From positions 1 to 14,791 of the forward strand of contig JBGQBN010000075.1 in the NCBI GenBank assembly GCA_041494805.1: a stretch of DNA of 14,791 nt, written 5' to 3'. The notes beneath the pieces are model-generated. The model saw only the letters and a list, made by a program, of their open reading frames with translations, was not told the DNA's origin and made no database searches. Position 1 is the first letter of the stretch; each line of letters opens with the position of its first letter. The position numbers and the translations under genes were made by a program. This DNA is from JBGQBN01 sp041494805 (GTDB lineage: Bacteria; Acidobacteriota; Terriglobia; Terriglobales; Acidobacteriaceae). Below, in pieces: positions 1 to 7,160 of the stretch.

Positions 1-1
1 G

Positions 2-301
2 GATTCCAAGCTGGGGACCGAAGGCATGAGCGGGGGCGAGAAGTTCAAGATGGGATACAACATTGCCAACGCCAGCATGGATATTGCGATGTCGGGCTTC
101 ACTCCAATCAGCGCGATCTCGAGTGTGCAGGACGCAATCTCCATTACTCGAACCATTCGGGCGGCGATGGTTTCGCTGAGTGTAAGCTTTGCGTCGTGGG
201 AGAGAAGCGTGGATGACCAGCAGCAACTCCTGGCGGGCAAGTCGTTCAAGTCGATTCCGATCCAACCCGTGAATCTGGGATTCGTGCAGGAGATCAAGTA
301 A
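2..301 (+). CDS. 3' end of an unrecognised protein gene (probably truncated by the window edge)
   Basis: The frame is open from base 2 to the TAA at 299-301, giving at least 99 residues, so the gene probably begins left of the window. An ATG at 26 preceded by GGGGA could instead start a complete 91-residue protein, and the sequence does not settle this. The visible part is rich in Ser, Ala and Ile (for example MSGFTPISAISSVQDAISIT), followed by a charged stretch (WERSVDDQQQ) and the end GFVQEIK. I see no signal peptide, confident membrane helix or recognisable motif. The coding call rests on the open frame and a plausible residue composition. No function is proposed. Confidence 0.5.
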   Translation, partial: DSKLGTEGMSGGEKFKMGYNIANASMDIAMSGFTPISAISSVQDAISITRTIRAAMVSLSVSFASWERSVDDQQQLLAGKSFKSIPIQPVNLGFVQEIK

Positions 302-811
302 CTGGAGAACTTAGCTGTTGGCCTAGGAGACCAAGTCGTCTTGTACTCAGTAGGGTTCGTAGCCCCGAAGTCGAATTGCCAGGATTCAGCATCCGCAACC
401 CTCAACAAAGTTCCTAAGAACCTTCCAATCTTCGTCCCAATCAACTGCTGGAGATCTACTCACCAACCATCCGGCACATTCTGCCCATCCCGAATCGACA
501 GGGGAGGGATTTGTTTCCCATTGCTTCGCCAGTGGCCTCTCCGTATTCGTGGCTTCGCTTCACAGCCGCCTTGTAATCAGATGATTGGTTGCCGTTGCGC
601 CACAGGCTACTTTGGCATGGAGCCTGCATTGGCATAGCAGCACGGGGAACCGGAGACTTGTTTCCATTCCTCGATACTGCTCCGGGCCGCAGGGAGTTTC
701 GTGCGAGAACTAAAGACAGTCTTGAGAATTGCCGATCAAGGTAATGTCGAAGCAGATATCGAACCCGGGAGAACAGAATCCTGCGTCAAGCATGAATGAT
801 AAGGAGAGATT
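302..811. other. 510-base stretch without a convincing gene
   Basis: The only + strand frame of note starts with TTG at 341 and ends at 637. Its product is rich in Cys, Pro and Trp, it has no ribosome-binding site, and it resembles nothing I know, so I treat it as noncoding. I saw no tRNA, clear terminator or strong promoter here. The right end carries the Shine-Dalgarno sequence AAGGAGAG (801-808) of the next gene, so the promoter of that gene probably lies somewhere in this stretch. Confidence 0.5.
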
Positions 812-1576
812 ATGTCTGCAGCCGGAATTTCCAATATTGCCCTTCCCCAACCTCCGACCTTCAACAGTCTCCAACATCAGCGGCGGGTGGATTGGCATCA
901 CCTTGCCGACTCCCTCCAATCCGGTGATCTGGCTGGCGCCCAGCAGGCCTATGGAGACATTACCGCTTTGCGACAGCTTTCTACCCGTTACCGCCATTTC
1001 CCCAACCAGCAAGTAGGGCAGGATTTCGCCGCACTTGGGCAGGCCCTCAATTCGGGAGACTTGCCTGGCGCCCAGCAGGCATTTGCCAAGTTCCAGCAAG
1101 ATGTGCAGGCTGCCCGGCGCCTCGTGGGTGGCGGGCCGCGTCCCGGGCCAACGCCGGATAACGCCGCCGCCCCAGACATCATTGTGAACCTGAGCAGTGG
1201 CAACGGCAGCAGCAGTAGTGACGCCAGTACGCCGGCGACCACTCCCAGCACGGGCGGTAACCCTGCCAGCGCCGGCGGGTCTCTCCCCCCGATTACTTCT
1301 ACCGTGGGCAACAGAACTCCGGTTCCGCCCATCACCTCCACCACGGCGGGCAGCGGCAGCGCTGGCTCGGGCGCAGAGATCACCCTGAATCTGGCCAACC
1401 ACACGGGTGGCAACTCCGAGCAAATCACGATCAACTTCGGGCATGGCAGCAGCAATGCCCACGGACAGCTCACCCTCAACGTGAGCAATGGCAACAACGG
1501 ATCGGAGCGCATCACCATTAACTTCGGTGGCGGCCAGTCGCAACCGGAAAGCGTACAGATCAACCTGCTGGCTTGA
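812..1576 (+). CDS. Low-complexity repeat protein of unknown function
   Basis: The product is 254 residues. The start is secure because AAGGAGAG at 801-808 sits just before the ATG. Two near-identical helical units lie at residues 31-50 (LADSLQSGDLAGAQQAYGDI) and 75-94 (LGQALNSGDLPGAQQAFAKF). Residues 105-188 are a Gly/Ser/Thr/Pro linker containing PPITST twice (159-164 and 172-177). The C-terminus holds alternating hydrophobic strands, AEITLNLAN (188-196), EQITINFGHG (203-212), QLTLNVSNG (219-227), ERITINFGGG (232-241) and VQINLLA (248-254), which look like a repeated beta unit of about 25-28 residues. There is no signal peptide or membrane helix. The N-terminal unit resembles paired-helix repeats in uncharacterised bacterial proteins. 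I cannot name a function. A surface or scaffold role is only a guess from the strand repeats and flexible linker. Confidence 0.8.
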   Translation: MSAAGISNIALPQPPTFNSLQHQRRVDWHHLADSLQSGDLAGAQQAYGDITALRQLSTRYRHFPNQQVGQDFAALGQALNSGDLPGAQQAFAKFQQDVQAARRLVGGGPRPGPTPDNAAAPDIIVNLSSGNGSSSSDASTPATTPSTGGNPASAGGSLPPITSTVGNRTPVPPITSTTAGSGSAGSGAEITLNLANHTGGNSEQITINFGHGSSNAHGQLTLNVSNGNNGSERITINFGGGQSQPESVQINLLA

Positions 1577-1641
1577 AGGGACGAGAGCAGTGAGCGCGAC
1601 GGAGTGTTCCGGCTCTCCGCCGCACTCAAGACCCCCAAAGT

Positions 1642-1670
1642 GCCGGGTTGGCGGAGTGTCGGCCCGGTTT
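1642..1670 (+). terminator. Possible terminator hairpin downstream of the repeat-protein gene
   Basis: CCGGG at 1643-1647 pairs with CCCGG at 1663-1667. In RNA the stem extends inward through U-G, U-G, G-C, G-U, C-G and G-U pairs to a GAG loop at 1654-1656. TTTAGAGTTT follows. The base of the stem overlaps the first copy of the 22-base repeat array. The U-tract is interrupted, so intrinsic termination is uncertain. GGCGGAG at 1650-1656 could instead pair with CTCCGCC at 1615-1621. Confidence 0.35.
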
Positions 1671-1728
1671 AGAGTTTCGCAATCCCCAGTTTAGAATTTC
1701 CCAATCCTCGGTTTAGAATTTCCCAATC
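1666..1728 (+). repeat. Three tandem 22-base direct repeats ending at the next start codon
   Basis: Copies lie at 1666-1687, 1688-1709 and 1710-1728. The shared core is TTTAGAATTTCCCAATC, exact in copies 2 and 3. Copy 1 reads TTTAGAGTTTCGCAATC. The third copy lacks its last three bases because the ATG of the membrane-protein gene begins at 1729. The unit length, 22 bases, is close to two helical turns, so a row of protein-binding sites is possible. The array occupies the place where a ribosome-binding site would normally be, and none is seen. Confidence 0.85.
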
Positions 1729-2379
1729 ATGGAGAAGTTTCAGGTTTGGGCGCAGCCCTGGTGGGTCAATCTGCTCGTCCTCATCCCGCCCGTGGCGTAC
1801 TTCCTGTGGCGGCGCCGAGGGTTGCAGCTTCGCTGGCGGCAGCTCATCATCCTTGCAGTTTTCGCGGCAGCGTTCGGCTTTGTGGAAGCTGCCGTCGTGG
1901 TTTACCTGCGAGCAGCAGTCGGCCTGTTGCCCGGTTACACCGGGACGCTCTCTGACGTCCAACAACTGTCCGCCACCGCCTACCAGCAAACAAAGTCCAT
2001 CAGCGAGTTCCCCTCCAGCCTGCTTACGGTCGAAACGTTTCGCGAGGCCGCTACGCTGATCATGCTGGTTAGTGTTGCGCTGCTGGCCGCGCCCTCGCTC
2101 AGAGAGCGATGCGCATCCTTCCTCTGGACATTTGCGCTGTGGGACATTGCCTACTACGCCGGTCTTTGGCTGACCGTACGATGGCCCTCTTCGCTCCACG
2201 ACCTCGACGTGCTGTTCCTCATCCCTGTGCCTTGGGTGGCGCAGGTATGGTTTCCCGTCTTGGTGAGCGCGCTTTCTCTGCTCACCGTCGCCCTTCGCCG
2301 GGACTTCTCCCCAACCGTGAAATCATGGCAAGCACGGCGCCAGGGCCGCGAGCTGCCAGTTACTACGTTACCTTTGTGA
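1729..2379 (+). CDS. Conserved integral membrane protein of unknown function (five predicted helices)
   Basis: The product is 216 residues. Hydrophobic segments lie at about 11-28, 38-60, 104-122, 130-150 and 160-188, with Arg-rich loops after the first (WRRRGLQLRWR) and a basic C-terminal tail. Recognisable stretches are FGFVEAAVVVYLR (49-61), REAATLIML (105-113), FALWDIAYYAGLWL (135-148) and LFLIPVPWV (162-170). From memory these recur in uncharacterised bacterial membrane proteins of about 200 residues, and I know no assigned activity. The buried Glu in EAAVVVY, the Glu in REAAT and the WD in helix 4 may be functional. The ATG is the first start after an in-frame TAG at 1714-1716. It has no visible Shine-Dalgarno and directly follows the 22-base repeats, so translation may be leaderless or repeat-controlled. 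Confidence 0.8.
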   Translation: MEKFQVWAQPWWVNLLVLIPPVAYFLWRRRGLQLRWRQLIILAVFAAAFGFVEAAVVVYLRAAVGLLPGYTGTLSDVQQLSATAYQQTKSISEFPSSLLTVETFREAATLIMLVSVALLAAPSLRERCASFLWTFALWDIAYYAGLWLTVRWPSSLHDLDVLFLIPVPWVAQVWFPVLVSALSLLTVALRRDFSPTVKSWQARRQGRELPVTTLPL

Positions 2380-2430
2380 CCTTCAACACCCGACAGCCCG
2401 CGAGTATGGTGGGATCGGGCGAGTGTATCT

Positions 2431-2769
2431 ATGCCACGACGATTTACAGTTGGTCTCCTGACGGTGGCGGTGCTTGCAGTCGTTGCACAGCCATTCTCCC
2501 TCGGTCAGCAGGAAGATCAGGAAGTCAAACGCAAGGTCATCAACAAAACGGTACCAGCCTACCCCGAACTGGCTCGCCGGATGAATATTCGGGGCACGGT
2601 TAAGGTGGGCGTGTTGATCACGCCCAACGGCAGTGTCAAGTCCACCAACGTGATCGGCGGCAATCCTGTTCTTGTGCTCGCCGCAGTGGACGCGATTCGC
2701 AGGTGGAAGTACGAGCCTGCTTCAGGAGAAAGGTCTGAGCTGGTGGAACTGAAATTCGATCCTCGATAG
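2431..2769 (+). CDS. Small secreted protein with a TonB C-terminal-type domain
   Basis: The product is 112 residues. Residues 1-25 form a Sec signal peptide: basic MPRR, then hydrophobic FTVGLLTVAVLAVVA, with likely cleavage near SLG/QQ. Residues 36-110 match the TonB C-terminal domain pattern: VPAYPELARRMNIRGTVKVG (41-60), then ITPNGSVKSTNVIGG (63-77), then a helix with AAVDAIRRWKYEPA (84-97). Classical TonB has an N-terminal membrane anchor and a long Pro-rich spacer to reach outer-membrane receptors. Both are missing, so this is not a normal TonB. Such stand-alone domains are common in acidobacterial genomes, as far as I recall, and may act as periplasmic binding modules. No ExbB/ExbD genes lie nearby. 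No strong Shine-Dalgarno precedes the ATG, and no other in-frame ATG or GTG lies just upstream. Confidence 0.8.
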   Translation: MPRRFTVGLLTVAVLAVVAQPFSLGQQEDQEVKRKVINKTVPAYPELARRMNIRGTVKVGVLITPNGSVKSTNVIGGNPVLVLAAVDAIRRWKYEPASGERSELVELKFDPR

Positions 2770-2830
2770 CAGACTTCCTGAGGGGGCACGGGCAGCCGAT
2801 TCAATTCGTTCCAGCCTGGAAAAAGGCAGA

Positions 2831-2863
2831 GTAACCTACTCCCAAGTTACCGGGGGACGTAAC
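2831..2863. repeat. Alternating inverted GTAAC/GTTAC motifs
   Basis: GTAAC occurs at 2831-2835, its complement GTTAC at 2846-2850, and GTAAC again at 2859-2863. The middle copy can pair with either neighbour, giving two mutually exclusive 5-base-pair hairpins. Both outer copies extend to GTAACCT. The site lies in the gap between the TonB-type gene and the PilZ gene, about 80 bases before the PilZ start. It could be an operator or chance. Confidence 0.35.
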
Positions 2864-2944
2864 CTTAGTCATCTTGTTCCCAAAGGCATCCTGATTCACT
2901 CTGGTACGGGCACCACCATGACCTCGGGGGCGCAGCTTTGACCT

Positions 2945-3613
2945 ATGAGTAACCCCAAATCTCCTGCGACAGGCGCGGATTGGACTCAGCTTCTCACCGA
3001 TCCGGACCTGGTTAGTCATCTCGGCAAGCTGTTGCAAGCTTATCGCGACGCTCCACCCGACAAGCGCGACCAGGCATTGCTCGACGCCATGCGGGAAATC
3101 AAGGGTGGTAAAGCCACAATGTCGGCGGCGGCCGGCGCCACATCATCTGCAGCCGCAGTTCCGACGCCGCGGCCCGTCACGACCACGCCCGAAGCCTCAC
3201 CACCGTTTGAACCGGACATTTTCACCCCCTCTTGGGGACAGGATCGCCGTCGTTATCCTCGCATGAAGTGCTTTGTCGCGGTCGAGCTGCGAGTGGGAGG
3301 GGCCACCAACCCGATCTGGGGTAATTTGTCCAACACCAGCATGGGCGGATGCTTCGTGGAAACCGCCACCCCGGTGCCCACCGGAGTCAGCGTGGAACTT
3401 GGCCTCTGGGTAGCCAATGGGAAAATCTGGGTCAAAGGCATGATCCTGAACGGCATCGTCACCCGCAGCAATCCCTGCTTCGGCGTCCGCATCCGGTTCG
3501 CTGAACTCGAGCCCACGGAACGCGAAACCCTGCGTCAGTTCCTCAAATTCGTCGAGACCACAACCAAAGGTTACTCTAGCCAGAACGGATACCTGGCGCA
3601 AATGAAGCGCTAG
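2945..3613 (+). CDS. PilZ-domain protein (probable c-di-GMP receptor)
   Basis: The product is 222 residues with three parts. Residues 10-55 are probably helical and charged (LTDPDLVSHLGKLLQAYRDA). Residues 58-90 are an Ala/Pro/Thr linker. Residues 98-205 form a PilZ domain. Both ligand motifs are intact: RRxxR at R102-R103 to R106 (RRRYPR) and the (D/N)xSxxG motif at N130, S132 and G135 (NTSMGG). In this family, those residues bind cyclic di-GMP, so the protein is likely a soluble c-di-GMP effector. There is no membrane helix and no enzymatic GGDEF or EAL domain. The N-terminal region is the likely output or partner-binding part, and its target is unknown. Translation start is weakly supported: there is no clear Shine-Dalgarno, and an in-frame TGA at 2939-2941 limits the start to the ATG at 2945 or later. 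It lies 196 bases upstream of tkt, so co-transcription is possible but not shown. Confidence 0.9.
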   Translation: MSNPKSPATGADWTQLLTDPDLVSHLGKLLQAYRDAPPDKRDQALLDAMREIKGGKATMSAAAGATSSAAAVPTPRPVTTTPEASPPFEPDIFTPSWGQDRRRYPRMKCFVAVELRVGGATNPIWGNLSNTSMGGCFVETATPVPTGVSVELGLWVANGKIWVKGMILNGIVTRSNPCFGVRIRFAELEPTERETLRQFLKFVETTTKGYSSQNGYLAQMKR

Positions 3614-3809
3614 TCCCCGCGTTCGTTTCCCTCTGCGAGTTCGAGTTGAATCTCTCTCTCCAGCCACCAAAGCACACCTCGTCAGAACTTGATAAACTGC
3701 ATATCGGATTCACCTCCGTCGTCAGGAGGCGTAGTCTTCCCAGCGGATCCATTTAGCGATTGTGGTCAGGATTCCTCAGCCGGTGCATCGTCAAAGGGAG
3801 ACCTTTCCA

Positions 3810-5888
3810 ATGGTGGCGAGTGAACAGACCTTGATGACCAGCAAACAACTGGACACCCTGAGCATCAACACTATCCGCACGCTGGCCATTGATGCCGTCC
3901 AGCAGGCGAACTCAGGCCACCCCGGCGCACCCATGGCGTTGGCCCCGGTAGCGTATTGTTTGTGGCAACAGTTTCTGCGTTTCGATCCTGAAGATCCTAC
4001 CTGGCCCAACCGTGACCGCTTTGTGCTCTCTGCCGGCCATGCATCCATGCTCCTGTACGCCATGCTTCACCTCACTGGGGTCCGGGGCATGAATCCGGAG
4101 TACGAGCAATTGGGCGAGTTTGCGGTGACGCTGGACGACATCAAGCATTTTCGTCAACTCGACAGTAAAACCCCAGGGCATCCCGAATATCGCCTGACCC
4201 CAGGCGTGGAAACCACAACCGGGCCGCTGGGCCAGGGAGCGGGAAACAGCGTGGGCATGGCCATCGCCGGAAAGTGGCTGGCAGAGCATTTCAACCGCCC
4301 CGGCTTTGAGCTGTTTAACTATGACGTGTACGCCGTCTGTGGAGATGGCGACATGATGGAAGGCGTTGCCAGCGAGGCTGCGTCCCTCGCAGGCCATTTG
4401 AAGCTCCCAAATCTGTGCTGGATCTACGACAGCAACCGGGTCACGTTGGATGGCCCCGCCGATTGGTCGTTCAATGAGGATGTGGCTGGGCGCTTCAGTG
4501 CCTACGGCTGGAACGTAACCCACGTCACCGACGCGAATGACCTGGACATGCTGTCCAAGGCCTACAACAATTTCCTGCAAACCAACGACCGGCCAACTTT
4601 GATCGTGGTAAACAGCCACATCGGCTACGGCGCCCCGCACAAGCAGGACACCAACGCCGCCCACGGCGAACCCTTGGGCGAGGAAGAAGTCCGCCTCGCC
4701 AAGAATTCCTACGGCTGGCCCGAAGACGCAAGATTTCTGGTGCCGGACGGAGTGCGCGAGCATTTTTCGGAAGGAATCGGCAAGCGAGGGCGCCAGTTGC
4801 ACCAGGAGTGGCAAACCCGCTTCACGGAGTACGAAAAGAAATATCCCGAACTCGCGGATCAACTCAACCGCATGCAACACCGTGAGCTTCCCCAGGGATG
4901 GGACAAGAACCTGCCCACATTCGCGGCCGATGCCAAAGGCGTGGCTACTCGTGAGAGTGGAGGCAAGGTACTAAATGTCCTCGCGCAAAATGTCCCCTGG
5001 CTGGTCGGTGGTTCGGCGGACCTGGCCGGTTCCGACAAGACGCGGCTCAAGTTTGATGGCGCCGGAGACTTCCAGGCCGACAGTTACGGCGGGCGTAACT
5101 TGCACTTTGGGGTTCGCGAACACGCCATGGCTGCGATCCTGAGTGGCATGTCGCTATCGAAGATTCGCCCGTTCGGCGGCACCTTCTTCAACTTCAGCGA
5201 CTACATGCGTCCTTCGATTCGCCTGGCAGCGCTCATGGAGCTGCCCACGATCTACGTCTTTACCCATGACTCGATCTTCCTGGGAGAAGACGGTCCCACG
5301 CACGAGCCGATCGAGCAACTGGCGTCGCTGCGCGCCATGCCGGGTTTGACGCTTCTGCGCCCGGCCGATGCCAACGAGGTCGTCGAAGCATGGAAAGTCA
5401 TCATGCAGTTCCGTGACCAGCCGGCCGCGCTAGTGCTGACACGGCAGGCCGTCCCCATCTTCGACCGCTCCAAATATGCCGCTGCGTCAGGCGTAGCCCA
5501 GGGCGCCTACATCCTGGCGGACGCTCCGGATGGCAACCCCAACGTTATCTTGATGGGCAGTGGCAGCGAAGTTTCGCTGTGCCTGGACGCGTATGAACAA
5601 CTTAAGTCCGAGGGCGTCAAGGCGCGCGTCGTCAGTGTGCCCTCGTGGGACATTTTTGAACGCCAGGACGAAGCTTACCGAAACAGAGTTCTGCCGCCTG
5701 AAGTGAAGGCGCGAGTTGCAGTAGAAGCCGCGGCCACGTTCGGCTGGTCGCGCTATCTCGGTCCCTCCGGCATCGCGATCGGGATGCATAGATTCGGAGC
5801 TTCGGCACCGCTGAAAGATTTGCAGAAAAAGTTCGGGTTCACCCGGGACAGCGTGATCGCGGCGGCCCGGCAGGCAATGGCAAAATAG
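3810..5888 (+). CDS. tkt: Transketolase
   Basis: The product is 692 residues, close to the usual 660-700. It is a thiamine-diphosphate enzyme that moves two-carbon units between ketose and aldose phosphates in the non-oxidative pentose phosphate branch. Landmarks, numbered from this ATG: GHPGAPM near 36-42, TTGPLGQG near 136-143, the cofactor and metal site GDGDMMEG near 178-185 followed by DSN near 207-209, GYGAPHKQDT near 288-297, the catalytic Glu in FGVREHAM near residue 437, FNFSDYMRPS near 461-470, and HDSIFLGEDGPTHEP near 486-500. The C-terminal domain ends with GMHRFGASAPLKDL. The frame is open upstream to a GTG at 3762, but AAGGGAG at 3794-3800 is well placed for the ATG at 3810, which also gives the better N-terminus. 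It heads the sugar-phosphate block and is followed by tal after a gap holding an inverted repeat. Confidence 0.97.
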   Translation: MVASEQTLMTSKQLDTLSINTIRTLAIDAVQQANSGHPGAPMALAPVAYCLWQQFLRFDPEDPTWPNRDRFVLSAGHASMLLYAMLHLTGVRGMNPEYEQLGEFAVTLDDIKHFRQLDSKTPGHPEYRLTPGVETTTGPLGQGAGNSVGMAIAGKWLAEHFNRPGFELFNYDVYAVCGDGDMMEGVASEAASLAGHLKLPNLCWIYDSNRVTLDGPADWSFNEDVAGRFSAYGWNVTHVTDANDLDMLSKAYNNFLQTNDRPTLIVVNSHIGYGAPHKQDTNAAHGEPLGEEEVRLAKNSYGWPEDARFLVPDGVREHFSEGIGKRGRQLHQEWQTRFTEYEKKYPELADQLNRMQHRELPQGWDKNLPTFAADAKGVATRESGGKVLNVLAQNVPWLVGGSADLAGSDKTRLKFDGAGDFQADSYGGRNLHFGVREHAMAAILSGMSLSKIRPFGGTFFNFSDYMRPSIRLAALMELPTIYVFTHDSIFLGEDGPTHEPIEQLASLRAMPGLTLLRPADANEVVEAWKVIMQFRDQPAALVLTRQAVPIFDRSKYAAASGVAQGAYILADAPDGNPNVILMGSGSEVSLCLDAYEQLKSEGVKARVVSVPSWDIFERQDEAYRNRVLPPEVKARVAVEAAATFGWSRYLGPSGIAIGMHRFGASAPLKDLQKKFGFTRDSVIAAARQAMAK

Positions 5889-5896
5889 AAGTCGTC

Positions 5897-5960
5897 AGTT
5901 ATCAGTCGTCGGCCGTCAAAACAATCGCCGCGATTCCCTGACTACCGACGACTGATGACT
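5897..5960 (+). repeat. Imperfect 22-base inverted repeat with nested hairpin between tkt and tal
   Basis: The left arm (5897-5918) and right arm (5939-5960) match at 19 of 22 positions. One of the mismatches becomes a U-G pair in RNA, leaving a two-base internal mismatch (CC opposite TA). The central 20 bases contain a second perfect hairpin, AATCG (5923-5927) and CGATT (5931-5935). The element starts 8 bases after the tkt stop codon and ends 6 bases before the GAGG ribosome-binding site of tal. It covers an alternative tal ATG at 5955. No T-run follows, so it is unlikely to be a simple terminator. A REP-like interspersed palindrome or an intercistronic mRNA processing or stability element is more plausible. 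Confidence 0.8.
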
Positions 5961-5975
5961 CAACAAAGAGGAAAT

Positions 5976-7160
5976 ATGCAGCCATCCGGAATTCTTGAAA
6001 CCGCGAAAGCCACTAACCCCGTCAAAGACCTTCAAAACTTTGGCCAGTCGGTGTGGCTCGACTATATCCGGCGCGATCTGATCACTAGCGGCGAACTCAA
6101 GCGTCTGATTGAGAAAGACGGACTGCGGGGTATGACCTCGAATCCAGCCATCTTCGAGAAAGCGATTGCGGGCAGCACGGACTACGCCGAACTGCTGAAC
6201 TCCTTGCAGTCGAAGACCGGCCTTGACGCCAAAGCGCGTTACGAGATTTTGGCCATCCGCGATATCCAGGATGCCGCCGACCTTCTGCGGCCCGTGTATG
6301 AGGGCTCGAAGCGACGCGACGGATACGTCAGCCTCGAAGTTTCTCCGTATCTCGCCCGCGACACCAACGGCACGCTCGAAGAAGCCCGGCGCTTGTGGAA
6401 AGCCGTTGGCCGGGAAAATGTCATGATCAAAGTTCCCGGCACAAAAGAAGGCATTCCGGCGTTCCAGCAGTTGATCAGCGAAGGCATTAACATTAACGTC
6501 ACTCTGCTGTTTTCGCAGAAAGTCTACGAGCGTGTGGCGGAGGCCTACATCGCCGGCCTGGAACAACGGGCGGCGCGCACAGGCGATGTCAGCAAGATGG
6601 CCAGCGTAGCCAGCTTTTTCATCAGCCGCATTGACAACTCGATCGATGCTATTGTAGAGGCCCGGCTCAAGGCATCCCTCAACACAACTAAAGACCAGCG
6701 CGAGCAGGAGCAACTGAAGAGCCTGCTGGGTAAGGTCGCGATCGCGAACGGCAAGTTGACCTACCAGAAGTACCAGGCTATCTTTGGCACGGACCGCTGG
6801 AAAGCCCTGGCAGCCCAGGGAGCGCAGACCCAGCGCGTGCTCTGGGCCAGCACCAGCACCAAGAACCCCAGCTACAGCGACGTAATGTACGTGGAAGAAC
6901 TGATCGGACCGGACACGGTCAACACCATCCCACCCGCCACGCTCGACGCCTTCCGTGACCACGGTCACGCACGGGCGAGCCTCACCGAGAATGTTGCGTC
7001 CGCCAAGCAGACCATGGAAACCGTGGCTAAACTCGGCATCTCGATGGACGAAGTAACCGACAAGCTGACCGACGACGGAGTCCACCTCTTCGCCGACGCC
7101 TTCACCAAACTTCTCGATGCGGTAGAGAAAAGCTCCAAGTCTCAGGCCAACCCAAGGTGA
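5976..7160 (+). CDS. tal: Transaldolase (long type, as in transaldolase/phosphoglucose isomerase fusions)
   Basis: The product is 394 residues. It transfers a dihydroxyacetone unit between sugar phosphates through a Schiff base, linking pentose phosphates to fructose 6-phosphate. Numbered from this ATG, the N-terminal WLDYIRRD is near 27-34, the transaldolase signature GMTSNPAIF near 52-60, YVSLEVSP near 117-124, and the Schiff-base Lys in MIKVPGTKEG near residue 152. NVTLLFS follows near 174-180, and SVASFFISRIDNSID near 210-224. An upstream in-frame ATG at 5955 would add 7 residues but has no ribosome-binding site and lies in the inverted repeat. The ATG at 5976 has GAGG at 5968-5971. The last codons overlap the pgi start by 4 bases (GTGA), in a different frame, so the two proteins are separate but probably translationally coupled. 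At about 390 residues it is longer than E. coli-type enzymes and fits the mycobacterial and fusion-type group. Confidence 0.95.
   Translation: MQPSGILETAKATNPVKDLQNFGQSVWLDYIRRDLITSGELKRLIEKDGLRGMTSNPAIFEKAIAGSTDYAELLNSLQSKTGLDAKARYEILAIRDIQDAADLLRPVYEGSKRRDGYVSLEVSPYLARDTNGTLEEARRLWKAVGRENVMIKVPGTKEGIPAFQQLISEGININVTLLFSQKVYERVAEAYIAGLEQRAARTGDVSKMASVASFFISRIDNSIDAIVEARLKASLNTTKDQREQEQLKSLLGKVAIANGKLTYQKYQAIFGTDRWKALAAQGAQTQRVLWASTSTKNPSYSDVMYVEELIGPDTVNTIPPATLDAFRDHGHARASLTENVASAKQTMETVAKLGISMDEVTDKLTDDGVHLFADAFTKLLDAVEKSSKSQANPR

Noticed and set aside
353..365. T-arm-like GGGTTCGTAGCCC suggesting a tRNA
   Set aside because: No matching acceptor, D-arm or anticodon stem could be placed around it.
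341..637. Plus-strand 98-residue frame starting with TTG
   Set aside because: It has no ribosome-binding site, an odd Cys/Pro/Trp-rich composition and no recognisable motif. It is treated as noncoding.
710..1638. Two long minus-strand frames (710-1543 and 988-1638)
   Set aside because: They are shadows of the well-supported 812-1576 gene, and their low-complexity products mirror the Gly/Ser/Thr linker codons.
1666..1728. Tandem repeats as a CRISPR array
   Set aside because: The copies are directly adjacent with no spacers, there are only three, and no cas genes are present.
3713..3729. CCTCC/GGAGG hairpin upstream of tkt
   Set aside because: It is a 5-base-pair stem with a 7-base loop and no T-run, too weak to call a terminator or regulatory element.
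3762..3809. Upstream GTG extension of tkt by 16 residues
   Set aside because: AAGGGAG at 3794-3800 is spaced for the ATG at 3810, and the extra residues do not resemble a transketolase N-terminus.
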